This document shows, piece by piece, positions 1-6,765 of a stretch of DNA of 10,342 nucleotides. The notes under the pieces were generated by a model, which ran no database searches, was not told where the DNA came from, and worked only from the letters and a program-made list of their open reading frames with translations. The DNA is from Candidatus Poribacteria bacterium (GTDB taxonomy: Bacteria > Poribacteria > WGA-4E > GCA-2687025), in the NCBI GenBank assembly GCA_002687025.1, contig NYZG01000236.1, positions 1-10,342 of the forward strand, written 5' to 3'. The position numbers were made by a program, and so were the translations under genes. Each line of letters begins with the position of its first letter. The stretch's first letter is position 1.

Positions 1-1285
1 ACGAGTGCTGACCACCTTCGATCGAGGCCACCGCATCCACGAACTCCGCCAGGTCGTGCACCGGGACGCCGTTCACTTCCGTGATGAGTACCTTCGAGTT
101 GTTCTGCCGGTCGCTGTAACCCGCCTGAGAGAACGTGCTGCCCGCGACGGCGAAGGGCATGAATACGCCCACGGCCTCCATGTGCACCAGATGGCGCAGG
201 CCGACGCTGACGTCGTGGAATATCCCGCCGGCGAACCGCGCGAACCTCCTGATCTTGCGGCCTTCGAGGTCGAATACCGGCACGCTCACCGTCGTGCTTT
301 CGCCGTTGCGGTATACGCCCAGCTCGACCGCGCCGCCCACTGCACCGGCCAGGATGCGGTCGAACGTGTACAGGTCGTCGCGGAGCAGTTGTCCGTCGGC
401 GGTGTAGACGATATCGCCGGGTCGCAGGAGACCTACCGCGGGCGTCGTTGGGATCGCTCCGTCGACCTGCATGACGTGCGGCGTCCCGCCTGTCTGTGAC
501 GGGCCGATCTCGACGGCCTTCTCGGCGGGCAAGCCGTAGTGGCGAATCGCCTCGCCTATCGAGATCAGTTCGAGGTCCACACCGATGTCGCCCCTTACGA
601 CATCCTCCTCCGCGGTCAGGACATCCAAGGCGGTGCGCAGGTATTCGATGGGCAGCTCAAAACTGGACGTGTCGGTCCCGGAGGCGTGGATAGCGACGAC
701 CTCGCCGCGTGTGTTCCACACCGGGCTGCCACTGGACCCGCCGGTGCGATCGAAGGTGCTGTGAATGTATGAGCCGTACCGAGTGCCCTTGTCGACGTTG
801 AGGTTCGTCACCGTGCCGTACTTTATCGAGTATTCCTCCTTCTCGTTGTTGCCGATGAGGAGCATCTCTTCGCCGACGGCCAGCTCACGCCACGATCCCA
901 GAGCGACGGCCTGAAGCTCGAAGCCGACATCGGCCGGGTCGATCTGGTAGAAGCCGAAGTCCTGCTCGGGGTCGTAGTAGAGCACACGCGCCTCGGTGAA
1001 CGAGCCGTCGTAGAAGTTGATCTTGACATATGAAGGGCTCGTGCCGGTCACGTGGCGGTTGGTGGCGATGATGCCGGCCGCGGCGTCGACTATGAAGCCG
1101 GTGGCATGGGTAGTGCCCTGTCGCTCCGCGTCGAACACGACCTCCGCCGACCGCTCGATGTTCACGACGGAAGGCTTGTATAGCTCGATGTCGGCCGTCC
1201 AGTCGTGGGCGGCGTGGGCGCGCGACAGGCTGAAGCACGCGAGTGCGAGCAGCGCCATCGGTAGCGGGCAACGGAATCGCGGCAT
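1..1285 (-). CDS. Exported trypsin-like serine protease with PDZ domains, Nma111/Deg7-like (3' end outside window)
   Basis: The reading frame is open from ATG at 1285 to the window edge (428 codons, no stop), so the C-terminus is missing. Residues 1-25 form a signal peptide (basic start, MALLALACFSL core, SRAHA before the likely cleavage site), which places the enzyme outside the cytoplasmic membrane. The S1C/HtrA catalytic domain spans about 35-225. Visible triad: His78 in ATNRHV, Asp109 in DPEQDFGFYQID, Ser185 in GGSSGSPVW. All three are present, so the enzyme should be active. A first PDZ-like domain (about 232-330) carries LLRPGDIVYTADGQ, and a second starts near 340 (GGIFHDVSV, ITEVNGVPV). 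The TNRHV and GGSSGSPV forms, the GDIGVDLELISIGEAIRHYGL segment and the second PDZ resemble fungal Nma111 and plant Deg7 more than DegP/DegS, judged from memory of those sequences. The start is fixed by AGGAG six bases upstream. It is the second gene of an operon with the Yip1-like gene. Confidence 0.9.
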   Translation of the reverse strand, partial: MPRFRCPLPMALLALACFSLSRAHAAHDWTADIELYKPSVVNIERSAEVVFDAERQGTTHATGFIVDAAAGIIATNRHVTGTSPSYVKINFYDGSFTEARVLYYDPEQDFGFYQIDPADVGFELQAVALGSWRELAVGEEMLLIGNNEKEEYSIKYGTVTNLNVDKGTRYGSYIHSTFDRTGGSSGSPVWNTRGEVVAIHASGTDTSSFELPIEYLRTALDVLTAEEDVVRGDIGVDLELISIGEAIRHYGLPAEKAVEIGPSQTGGTPHVMQVDGAIPTTPAVGLLRPGDIVYTADGQLLRDDLYTFDRILAGAVGGAVELGVYRNGESTTVSVPVFDLEGRKIRRFARFAGGIFHDVSVGLRHLVHMEAVGVFMPFAVAGSTFSQAGYSDRQNNSKVLITEVNGVPVHDLAEFVDAVASIEGGQHS

Positions 1286-1291
1286 TGGGAA

Positions 1292-1296
1292 CTCCT
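1292..1296 (-). promoter_or_regulatory. Ribosome binding site overlapping the upstream stop codon
   Basis: On the minus strand AGGAG lies six bases before the protease ATG and shares two bases with the TAG stop (1295-1297) of the Yip1-like gene. Terminating ribosomes reach exactly the site where protease translation begins, so the two products are probably translationally coupled. Confidence 0.8.
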
Positions 1297-2017
1297 ATAC
1301 CATCGGAATCGGCGCAGGGCCGGCCATGCCCGGCAAGCCCCCGGAAACGAGCGCATACACGAGTATCACCACGAACAGCGTCAGAGGCCCGAGGATTCCC
1401 AGGATGACGGCGGCGGCCGCACGGGCTGTCGTCGTCTCATGGACGTCTCTGAGCGCGATGACCTCCAAGTACGCGCCCCACACGAGCGCGATCATCGGCC
1501 CTATGCAGGGCGCCCAGGAGATGGTCGCGAGGCTGCCGTTCACGTAGGCGAGGGCGCGGAACGTGCCGACGAACCCGCGCCGCGCGCCACCGAACACTCG
1601 CAGCAGCACGTGGTAGTAAGCCACCATCAGGAAGAACATGGGGATGAAACCGGCCGCCATGCAGAGCAGACCGGGCGTCGTCGCAGTGGAGGCCGCCTCG
1701 CTCGCCATGGGGAGACCGGATATCGACGAGAGCGCGGCCCGGAACATGCGCCCGAGAGCCGAGAACAACGCCGTGCTTACGACCGTGGAAACGAGCGTAG
1801 GCAGGAACCAGTAGAGCAACGGCAAGTTGAGGCTGGGCGACAGACCCATGGCCCGGAACGTGGTCTGCGGCCGGAACAGGACTGCCCCCGCCGTCTTGAA
1901 ATACGCGGCCACGTAGCCGCCGGCCTCGCGGGCGCTTTCCCAGGGAGGACCGGCTCGGCCCTCGGCGGGCTCGGCGTCGCGTTGATGGGGTGTCGGGCCG
2001 AACGGGCCTTCGTGCAT
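1295..2017 (-). CDS. Yip1-domain-like integral membrane protein
   Basis: The product is 240 residues. Residues 1-30 are polar and Pro/Glu/Arg-rich with no signal peptide. About 31-60 (YVAAYFKTAGAVLFRPQTTFRAM) is the amphipathic lead-in typical of bacterial Yip1-family proteins. Hydrophobic segments follow at about 64-87, 117-141, 155-188 (long enough for one or two helices, broken by APCIGP) and 199-225, giving four or five membrane spans. The family includes many uncharacterised bacterial membrane proteins; no catalytic residues are visible and the substrate or partner is unknown. The frame is open upstream to an ATG at 2281, but that extension is Arg/Pro-rich and low in information. I chose the ATG at 2017 because GAGGG lies ten bases upstream and because a candidate promoter falls inside the extension. 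It is the first gene of an operon with the protease, so it may anchor or present something to that protease; this is inference. Confidence 0.75.
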   Translation of the reverse strand: MHEGPFGPTPHQRDAEPAEGRAGPPWESAREAGGYVAAYFKTAGAVLFRPQTTFRAMGLSPSLNLPLLYWFLPTLVSTVVSTALFSALGRMFRAALSSISGLPMASEAASTATTPGLLCMAAGFIPMFFLMVAYYHVLLRVFGGARRGFVGTFRALAYVNGSLATISWAPCIGPMIALVWGAYLEVIALRDVHETTTARAAAAVILGILGPLTLFVVILVYALVSGGLPGMAGPAPIPMV

Positions 2018-2027
2018 CGTGGAGTCA

Positions 2028-2032
2028 CCCTC
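2028..2032 (-). promoter_or_regulatory. Ribosome binding site supporting the start at 2017
   Basis: GAGGG on the minus strand lies ten bases before the ATG at 2017. The spacing is slightly long, but it is the clearest purine box near the start of the Yip1-like coding sequence and favours it over the distant in-frame ATG at 2281. Confidence 0.45.
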
Positions 2033-2061
2033 ACGTGTGCGGGCGGGCGCCGCTGCCTCGT

Positions 2062-2090
2062 CTTGTATCACAGACGGCGCAGACCGTCCA
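2062..2090 (-). promoter_or_regulatory. Candidate sigma70-type promoter of the Yip1-like/protease operon
   Basis: Minus strand: TGGACG (2085-2090) and TACAAG (2062-2067) separated by 17 bases, each matching 4 of 6 consensus positions, with the expected transcription start about 38 bases before the ATG at 2017. Such matches arise by chance at a noticeable rate, so this is only a candidate. If correct, it supports the short start. Confidence 0.35.
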
Positions 2091-2451
2091 TGAGGGGTGT
2101 CCATCGTCCGCCACGAACAGGCCGACGAATCGGCTCGGAGTCGGGCCGCGCGGAGCGATGGCGCGCCCGCGACGAACGGATATCTCGCCGGCTCGCGGAC
2201 CTGCGGTTGGGCGGGTCCACGACCCCTGAAAGGGCAGACGTACGCGGGCCGGCGAGGGCCATCTTGCCCGCAATGAGGCATGGATGCCGCTCGTCATGCG
2301 GGGTCAGCAGATGTGTCGGGAGTATCTGTATCCGGGACGTACGGCGGGGCGTTTATCTAGGCGGAAGTCCGCCGCGCCGACGGACGCCACGGCGATGCCG
2401 CAAGGGACGATCAGGACATTCCTCGTGGGCGGGTTGTGCTCTCGGTCGGCA

Positions 2452-2487
2452 GGCAAGAAAAGAGCCGGGTGAAAATACCCGGCCTCT
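2452..2487 (-). terminator. Intrinsic terminator of the crystallin-like gene
   Basis: A perfect 7-bp stem, GCCGGGT (2464-2470) paired with ACCCGGC (2477-2483), encloses a 6-base loop. It extends by a few more pairs with one bulge to about 2461-2487. Read on the minus strand it is followed by CTCTTTTCTT, a T-rich tract. It lies about 95 bases past the stop at 2581, so it fits rho-independent termination of that minus-strand gene. It also insulates the downstream Yip1-like operon. Confidence 0.75.
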
Positions 2488-2580
2488 ACGAGTGCGATGA
2501 TTCCAATGCCACGCCCCTAGTTACGCCAGGGGTGGAGGGGCCGTTACAGCCGATTTCAGGAAAAGTGCGGGCCGGCGCAT

Positions 2581-3921
2581 CTACCGTAGGCTGCGAATGG
2601 CGTACGCGGTGGATGCCGTGTTCGCGGCCCTCTCCCGGCGCTGCTGAAGCTGTAGCTCGCGGCGCACGTCCGCGCGCCGGCGGAGGATGCGGAAGTACCC
2701 GAACCGCGTCGTCGTGGCCGGCAAGCCGCCGGGCGCCAGCGCGTGCAGACCGACGTATACCGGGTCGGACATCCCCATCGCGGTCGCCCCGCACTGCTCC
2801 CACGTGTGGCCATCCGCACTGGCATGCCCGGTAAGCGCGTCGCCCGTACGCTCAATCCTTAGGAAGAGCTGGCCCCCGTCGCGCATGTCCGCGCCTCGCC
2901 CGAGGAGTTGGTACCCCTGCCATTGATGCCGCTCGCACCGGACATCGCCGGCGAACGCGTGCGCGGCGCACGTCTTCTCGAGGCGCATGAAGCGATGCTC
3001 GTTGCGCCACACGAGCAGGCCTCCGTGTTCGAGCCCACTCGGTTCGAGTGGCATGTGCGTCTCGATCGCGAAATCGCCGTCCACTCGACGCAGCAGACGC
3101 GGGGCCTCGAAGTTCGCGCCGTGCCAGAGGTCCTGGCCGGGCTGGACGTTCATGCGCAGGAAGCTCTGATGGGCGCGCCAGTCGCCGCCGCCCATGGGGT
3201 CACGCCATTCCCAGCCCGGTTCGGCTGCCGCGCCGGCGAAGTCGTCCTCAAAGACCACCGTGTCGAATCGCGACTTGTCGGACCACCCCACGATGCTCAC
3301 CGACGAGATGCGATCGCCGAACGACTGAGGCAGCAGGGACAGGTCGGGGAACTCCTTGCGATAGTCGGACGGGTGCATCTCGATGGGGAGCCTGACTCCC
3401 TCGAAGCCGGGGTCGGAGTAGAGGAGCACGCGGCAGCCGCGCTCTGGGAAGTTCGGGCCCTTGAAGATGCGCAGCGATGAGATGGTGTTGCGCCGACCCA
3501 TGGTCCGCAGGTCGGCGACGTCGCGGACGATGGTCGCGCGCCGTCCCTCGAAGTCCTCGCGGTTGTACGCCTCGATGATGAGGGGGATGTCGCCCCACTC
3601 CGGGCCGGCGACATCCAGGGCCGCCTCGACCTTCATCGAGCGGACCGTGCGGAAGCGCCGCACGACATCCTGCAGGTTCGGATAGAAGCCGGGAGCCAGG
3701 GCGAGGCGGCTGCCGCCGTAGCCGGTTTGGTCGAAGAACACCGCCTTGTGGTCGCGGGATCGCGCGATCCCCGGGCCGGCGAAGACCCGCGCGGAGAAGA
3801 CGCGGTCGAACATGCCGAACTCCCGCAGATCGGTCGTGGAATCCGTGAGGACGCAGCATTTCCCGCTGAATCCCCACCCCTCGTACAGCTCTACGATCAG
3901 TCGCGGAGCAACGATCGGCAT
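2581..3921 (-). CDS. Two beta/gamma-crystallin domains fused to a concanavalin-like (DUF1349-type) domain
   Basis: The product is 446 residues with no signal peptide or membrane segment. Four Greek-key signatures (aromatic, spacer, aromatic-x-Gly) are visible: LYEGWGFSG at 12-20, FFDQTGYGG at 62-70, AYNREDFEG at 118-126 and LYSDPGFEG at 167-175. They form two crystallin domains (about 8-98 and 112-213). The second domain ends its motifs with NTISS (145-149) and DRISS (203-207), close to the (N/D)(N/D)xx(S/T)S calcium-binding box but lacking its first acidic or amide residue. Residues about 218-412 (FEDDFAG, GGLLVWRNEHRFMRLEK, SADGHTWEQCG, VGLHALA) form a beta-sandwich like DUF1349/laminin-G-type lectin domains. 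The tail 413-446 is basic and probably disordered. Role: probably structural or ligand binding; no enzyme motif was seen. The start at 3921 is chosen because GGAGG lies nine bases upstream. A longer frame to 4014 adds only a basic leader. Confidence 0.85.
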   Translation of the reverse strand: MPIVAPRLIVELYEGWGFSGKCCVLTDSTTDLREFGMFDRVFSARVFAGPGIARSRDHKAVFFDQTGYGGSRLALAPGFYPNLQDVVRRFRTVRSMKVEAALDVAGPEWGDIPLIIEAYNREDFEGRRATIVRDVADLRTMGRRNTISSLRIFKGPNFPERGCRVLLYSDPGFEGVRLPIEMHPSDYRKEFPDLSLLPQSFGDRISSVSIVGWSDKSRFDTVVFEDDFAGAAAEPGWEWRDPMGGGDWRAHQSFLRMNVQPGQDLWHGANFEAPRLLRRVDGDFAIETHMPLEPSGLEHGGLLVWRNEHRFMRLEKTCAAHAFAGDVRCERHQWQGYQLLGRGADMRDGGQLFLRIERTGDALTGHASADGHTWEQCGATAMGMSDPVYVGLHALAPGGLPATTTRFGYFRILRRRADVRRELQLQQRRERAANTASTAYAIRSLR

Positions 3922-3930
3922 GTGGCGGCG

Positions 3931-3935
3931 CCTCC
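3931..3935 (-). promoter_or_regulatory. Ribosome binding site fixing the crystallin-like start
   Basis: GGAGG on the minus strand lies nine bases before the ATG at 3921. It decides this start against the in-frame ATG at 4014, which has no comparable site and whose extra 31 residues have no domain character. Confidence 0.7.
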
Positions 3936-3953
3936 GTAGTGGATACGCTCGCC

Positions 3954-3982
3954 ATTGTATGTGGTCGCCGCGCGTTCCGCCA
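3954..3982 (-). promoter_or_regulatory. Candidate promoter of the crystallin-like gene
   Basis: Minus strand: a good -10 box TACAAT (3954-3959, 5 of 6) with TGGCGG 17 bases upstream (3977-3982, a poor -35). The expected start of transcription near 3947 gives a 5' leader of about 25 bases that includes the GGAGG site. A GC hairpin (GCGCGC/GCGCGC, 3993-4008) lies just upstream and could end transcription from the acetyltransferase gene, though it has no T tract. Confidence 0.4.
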
Positions 3983-4179
3983 GTCGGACACGGCGCGCGT
4001 GGGCGCGCTGGCATTGATAGCTGGCGGCCAACGGCGAGGCGGGGCCCGTGCTCAACGCGGCGTCGTGGGTTTCCTGCCGCCTGGCCGGCGGTCGCGCGCC
4101 ATCTCTGCTGGCGTCCCTCTGTTCTGGTCCTGTTCTCGTTGCGCCTCGCCGCCAGGGCCGCGGGTCTGCCGCATGTCGG

Positions 4180-4968
4180 CTAAGGGGTCGTCTCGGCCCG
4201 CCGCACGATCTCCGCTCGCAGATCGTCGACCGAGTACGGTGGGCCGGCCGGTCGGAACGGCTCGCCGTCTACGAACACGCCGCTGTCCCGCCCGACGGCG
4301 AGCATCGTCTCGCGATCCGAGACGTCGATTTCGTGGTACGCCACGATGTCGGCGAGACCTTCCACGGCCTCGCGTGCGGTGACGCACTGACCAATGCCGC
4401 CGCCGCACCACCCGTGCATACACCCGACGACATCCACCCTGTCGGTGCTAGCGGGAAGTGACCCGCGCGGCCGGAGGAGACGAGGTGGCTCGGCGTCCTC
4501 GGCGAACGGCTTCCACGCCAGCACGACCGAACCGTTCTGGTCCACCCTCCTGTAGCCCATGTGCTCGTAGAACGACACGGGGTTCCAGAATTCGAAATCC
4601 ATGCCCCACGCGGCGACGCCCTTCGCGCCTGACGCCCGAGCGTCCTCCTCGATGCTCTCCAGGATGAACCGGCCGTAGCCGTTCCCCTGGCGATTGCCCA
4701 CGTGATGGTCGTAGCCGTGCACCCAGATGCACAGGATCGCGAGCAGGTCGTCGCCGATGAGGTGGGAGTGTTCGATGGGGACGTATTGGCACAAACCCAC
4801 GACCTCCTCGGTGTCGAGGATGAGCACCTGTGCGCGGAGCCCCTTACCGCGGAACGCCTCGTACCAACGCCTGCGCTCCTTCGTCACGCGCGGGTCGTCG
4901 GGCACCTCATCGTGCAGACACCGGAAGAACGTGGCCTCGGTGTTTCCGTCGATGCCGACCAGTCTCAT
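4180..4968 (-). CDS. GNAT-family N-acetyltransferase with YoaP-like C-terminal domain
   Basis: The product is 262 residues and predicted cytoplasmic. Residues about 1-155 are a GNAT fold: VVGLCQYVPIE (beta strand region, 56-66), the acetyl-CoA pyrophosphate loop at 93-99 (RQGNGYG, matching Q/RxxGxG/A), a helix FILESIEEDARASG, and the closing FWNPVSFYEHMGYRRV (127-142) typical of GNAT motif B. Residues about 175-262 are a second domain with Cys183, Cys188 and Cys195 and the ending GVFVDGEPF...PPYSVDDLRAEI, which fits the YoaP-like domain that follows GNAT domains in Bacillus YoaP and relatives. The domain looks thioredoxin-like, but the cysteines are spaced CX4C and CX6C rather than CXXC. The acceptor substrate is unknown. 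A perfect AGGAGG six bases before the ATG sets the start. The gene lies 104 bases after the secreted-protein gene and could be read from the same transcript. Confidence 0.8.
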   Translation of the reverse strand: MRLVGIDGNTEATFFRCLHDEVPDDPRVTKERRRWYEAFRGKGLRAQVLILDTEEVVGLCQYVPIEHSHLIGDDLLAILCIWVHGYDHHVGNRQGNGYGRFILESIEEDARASGAKGVAAWGMDFEFWNPVSFYEHMGYRRVDQNGSVVLAWKPFAEDAEPPRLLRPRGSLPASTDRVDVVGCMHGWCGGGIGQCVTAREAVEGLADIVAYHEIDVSDRETMLAVGRDSGVFVDGEPFRPAGPPYSVDDLRAEIVRRAETTP

Positions 4969-5026
4969 GTCGCGCCTCCTGCCTGGGAAGTCCGACTCTC
5001 TGGCCGAGGGCTAGCTCGCAAGACGG

Positions 5027-5040
5027 GCGCGGGGCCGCGC
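5027..5040 (-). terminator. GC-rich hairpin between the secreted-protein and acetyltransferase genes (weak terminator candidate)
   Basis: GCGCG and CGCGC arms enclose a 4-base loop, 33 bases beyond the stop at 5073 on the minus strand. It is followed only by CCGTCTTGC, so the U tract is poor. It could attenuate rather than end transcription into the acetyltransferase gene. Confidence 0.25.
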
Positions 5041-5072
5041 ACACTGCACGTACACACGGACACGACATGGGA

Positions 5073-6470
5073 CTATTTGAGGACCACGAGGCGGCGTACG
5101 TCGCGCCGGTCACCGGCGATGAGTTCATACAGGTATACGCCCCCGGCGACAGTCTCGCCCGTGGCGTTGCGCCCATCCCAATACGCGGCCGCGTCGCGTG
5201 AGACGTGGTAGCCGGCCTCGCGCGAACCGAGGTCGATCCGTCTCACGAGCTCGCCAGCGAGGCCGTACACGCGCACGGATACGTCCGCGGCGGCGTCGAG
5301 CTCGAACGGAATCCACGTCTCGGGGTTGAATGGGTTGGGATAGTTCTGCAGCAGACGCGCGCCCGCAGGCCGGGTGGAGAAGCTGACGGCCAACGACGCC
5401 AACCGAGTGTCCTCGACGGTTAGGCGCCTCTCAGCCCTGGACCCCAGCACGTAACCGTCGTCTGCGACGAACTCGAACCGCACGAGGTCGCCGTCCGTGA
5501 CCACGGCGCGGCGGTTCGGATCTACGAACGACGCGACGAATCGCCCGTCCGCCGTCAGCACGGCGGGGACCGTCTTCCCGGTGTCAAGATTGCGGACGCG
5601 CATCGTCGACCCGGCCGGCAGCAGGTCCATGTCCGGCACGTCACCCGCGACCGCGAACGCCCAGGCGCCGGGGTCCGCCGACGGAGCTGCGAGCGTCTCA
5701 CCGACGCTGACGCCGTGCGGCGTCCCGAGCATGGTGAAGTCGATGGGATCGAGGAAGTTGACGACGTATCCATGGCCCGGCTGTACGTCGAAGTCGTCAC
5801 CGAAGCGGATGTGGCCGTCTCGGCCGACGGCCGTCTGGAAGACGCCTCCCTGCAAGCTGATGACCACCGTGCTGCCCATCCGGATCAGATGGCTTGCGCG
5901 CATCACGCCGCCCGCGGTGGTCAGGCGAACCGCGTCGTCTGCCGTGGCGAGACCGTACGGCGCCAGCGCCGCGGAAAAGAGGCTAAGGCCGGAGGGCACG
6001 TTGTACGCGAATTCGTGGAGCTCCGCGCCGATCAGGAACGTCGCGGCCGTCACCACGGCCGGCGTGAGCAATTCCCCGGCATCGTCGACGAGAGCGACGT
6101 ACACCGTGTGCACGCCGGCTGACAGCCCGGTAAGCGTGGCCAACGCGCCACTCGCCACGTCTGTCCCGCCGCCGAGGCCGGTCGCGCCGAAGGGCGTGTC
6201 AACAAGGTATTGCCAGTGCCCGTCGTGACCCGTGATCTCGACCACCAGCGCCACGTCCACCGTACCGACCGGGAACGTCTCGGCGAACGCCGGCGACACG
6301 ATCGTGACAGACGCGTCCGCTGTCTCCTGGGCCGCCGCCTGATACGTGGGGAGGACGAATGCGACGACACTCAGCAGCGTGACGGCCGCGGCGACCAGAC
6401 CATGGCTGATGACCGCCGGATTGCCGCGCAGGCGCGCTCGCCGTCCTACAGCCATGACACCCGAGTCCAT
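5073..6470 (-). CDS. Secreted beta-sandwich protein with poribacterial-type FlgD-like C-terminal sorting module
   Basis: The product is 465 residues. It has an N-terminal signal peptide: basic GRRARLRGN at 9-17, hydrophobic core about 24-41, likely cleavage after the Ala run near 47 (QAAA/QE). Residues about 53-148 look like an Ig-like beta-sandwich (VTIVSPAFAETFPVGTVDV, HWQYLVDTPFG, LSAGVHTVYVALVDDAG). The middle region (150-360) is beta-rich, with paired segments on passing through a pore or presenting a value (FNVPSGLSLFS-like, GHGYVV), and I do not recognise it. The final 90 residues carry the C-terminal module: NYPNPFNPETWIPFEL (376-391), VRVYGLAGELVRRIDLG, YWDGRNATGETVAGGVYLYEL and the RRLVVLK end. 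That module is typical of surface or secreted proteins in Poribacteria and related phyla and resembles type IX secretion tails and FlgD Ig domains. The ATG at 6470 is preferred over GTG 6491 and ATG 6455 because GGAGG lies six bases before it. Confidence 0.85.
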   Translation of the reverse strand: MDSGVMAVGRRARLRGNPAVISHGLVAAAVTLLSVVAFVLPTYQAAAQETADASVTIVSPAFAETFPVGTVDVALVVEITGHDGHWQYLVDTPFGATGLGGGTDVASGALATLTGLSAGVHTVYVALVDDAGELLTPAVVTAATFLIGAELHEFAYNVPSGLSLFSAALAPYGLATADDAVRLTTAGGVMRASHLIRMGSTVVISLQGGVFQTAVGRDGHIRFGDDFDVQPGHGYVVNFLDPIDFTMLGTPHGVSVGETLAAPSADPGAWAFAVAGDVPDMDLLPAGSTMRVRNLDTGKTVPAVLTADGRFVASFVDPNRRAVVTDGDLVRFEFVADDGYVLGSRAERRLTVEDTRLASLAVSFSTRPAGARLLQNYPNPFNPETWIPFELDAAADVSVRVYGLAGELVRRIDLGSREAGYHVSRDAAAYWDGRNATGETVAGGVYLYELIAGDRRDVRRLVVLK

Positions 6471-6765
6471 CGGCGCCCTCCAATACGACACACTTGAGTA
6501 GACGGGTCCCGCGTACTATACTCCAACGCTGGTCTGCGCCGGAAGTTCAGTCGCCGCGCTTAGGCGATGGCCACTCCCGTAGGCGCCGCCGACACGAGGC
6601 GCCGAGCCCGGCGATGCGCTAGTATATCACGGCCAGGGAGTCGCAGGCGACAGGCCGACCACGCAGGGCGGATGGTAGCGAGGCCGTATGGAGTTGCGGC
6701 GTCGTGAGCGGCGGAATCAACGCGGAGAGGACCGGGCTTTGGTAAAGTGGAGAGGGCGCGCGCGA
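6471..6765. promoter_or_regulatory. Divergent intergenic region with candidate promoter boxes and GGCGCC palindromes
   Basis: This 295-base region drives the two divergent genes. For the minus-strand secreted protein, TATAGT (6515-6520 read on the minus strand, 5 of 6 to a -10 box) lies 45 bases before the ATG, but no good -35 is present. An AT-rich island, CTAGTATATCAC (6619-6630), stands out in GC-rich DNA and contains -10-like boxes on both strands (TATACT on minus). Two GGCGCC palindromes at 6582-6587 and 6598-6603, spaced 16 bases start to start, could pair as a hairpin or form a repressor site. The plus-strand promoter is not clear. Confidence 0.35.
6477..6481 (-). promoter_or_regulatory. 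Ribosome binding site fixing the secreted-protein start
   Basis: GGAGG on the minus strand, six bases before the ATG at 6470. It chooses this start over an upstream in-frame GTG (6491) and a downstream ATG (6455). All three would leave the signal peptide intact. Confidence 0.7.

Larger units (their letters stand above)
2018..2580. other. Non-coding region between the crystallin-like gene and the Yip1-like operon
   Basis: This 563-base stretch holds the intrinsic terminator of the crystallin-like gene near its right part (2452..2487) and a candidate promoter near its left end (2062..2090). Short open frames exist on both strands, but they are Arg/Ser/Pro-rich, lack ribosome sites and overlap one another, so I do not call them genes. 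I see no RNA gene or mobile element in the remaining approximately 350 bases. Confidence 0.6.

Noticed and set aside
2018..2281. Upstream in-frame extension of the Yip1-like protein from ATG 2281
   Set aside because: 88 extra residues rich in Arg/Pro/Ala with no fold or ribosome site, crossing a candidate promoter. The ATG at 2017 has a purine box and gives a family-like N-terminus.
1439..2500. 353-codon plus-strand open frame opposite the Yip1-like gene
   Set aside because: Arg/Glu/His-rich composition without domain character. It lies over a convincing membrane protein on the other strand and is a GC-rich shadow.
3922..4014. Upstream in-frame extension of the crystallin-like protein from ATG 4014
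   Set aside because: 31 basic residues with no signal-peptide character. It contains the GGAGG site and the candidate -10 box that belong to the start at 3921.
5497..6228. 243-codon plus-strand open frame opposite the secreted-protein gene
   Set aside because: Ser/Thr/Pro/Arg-rich shadow without start signals. The opposite strand encodes a signal peptide and a recognisable C-terminal module.
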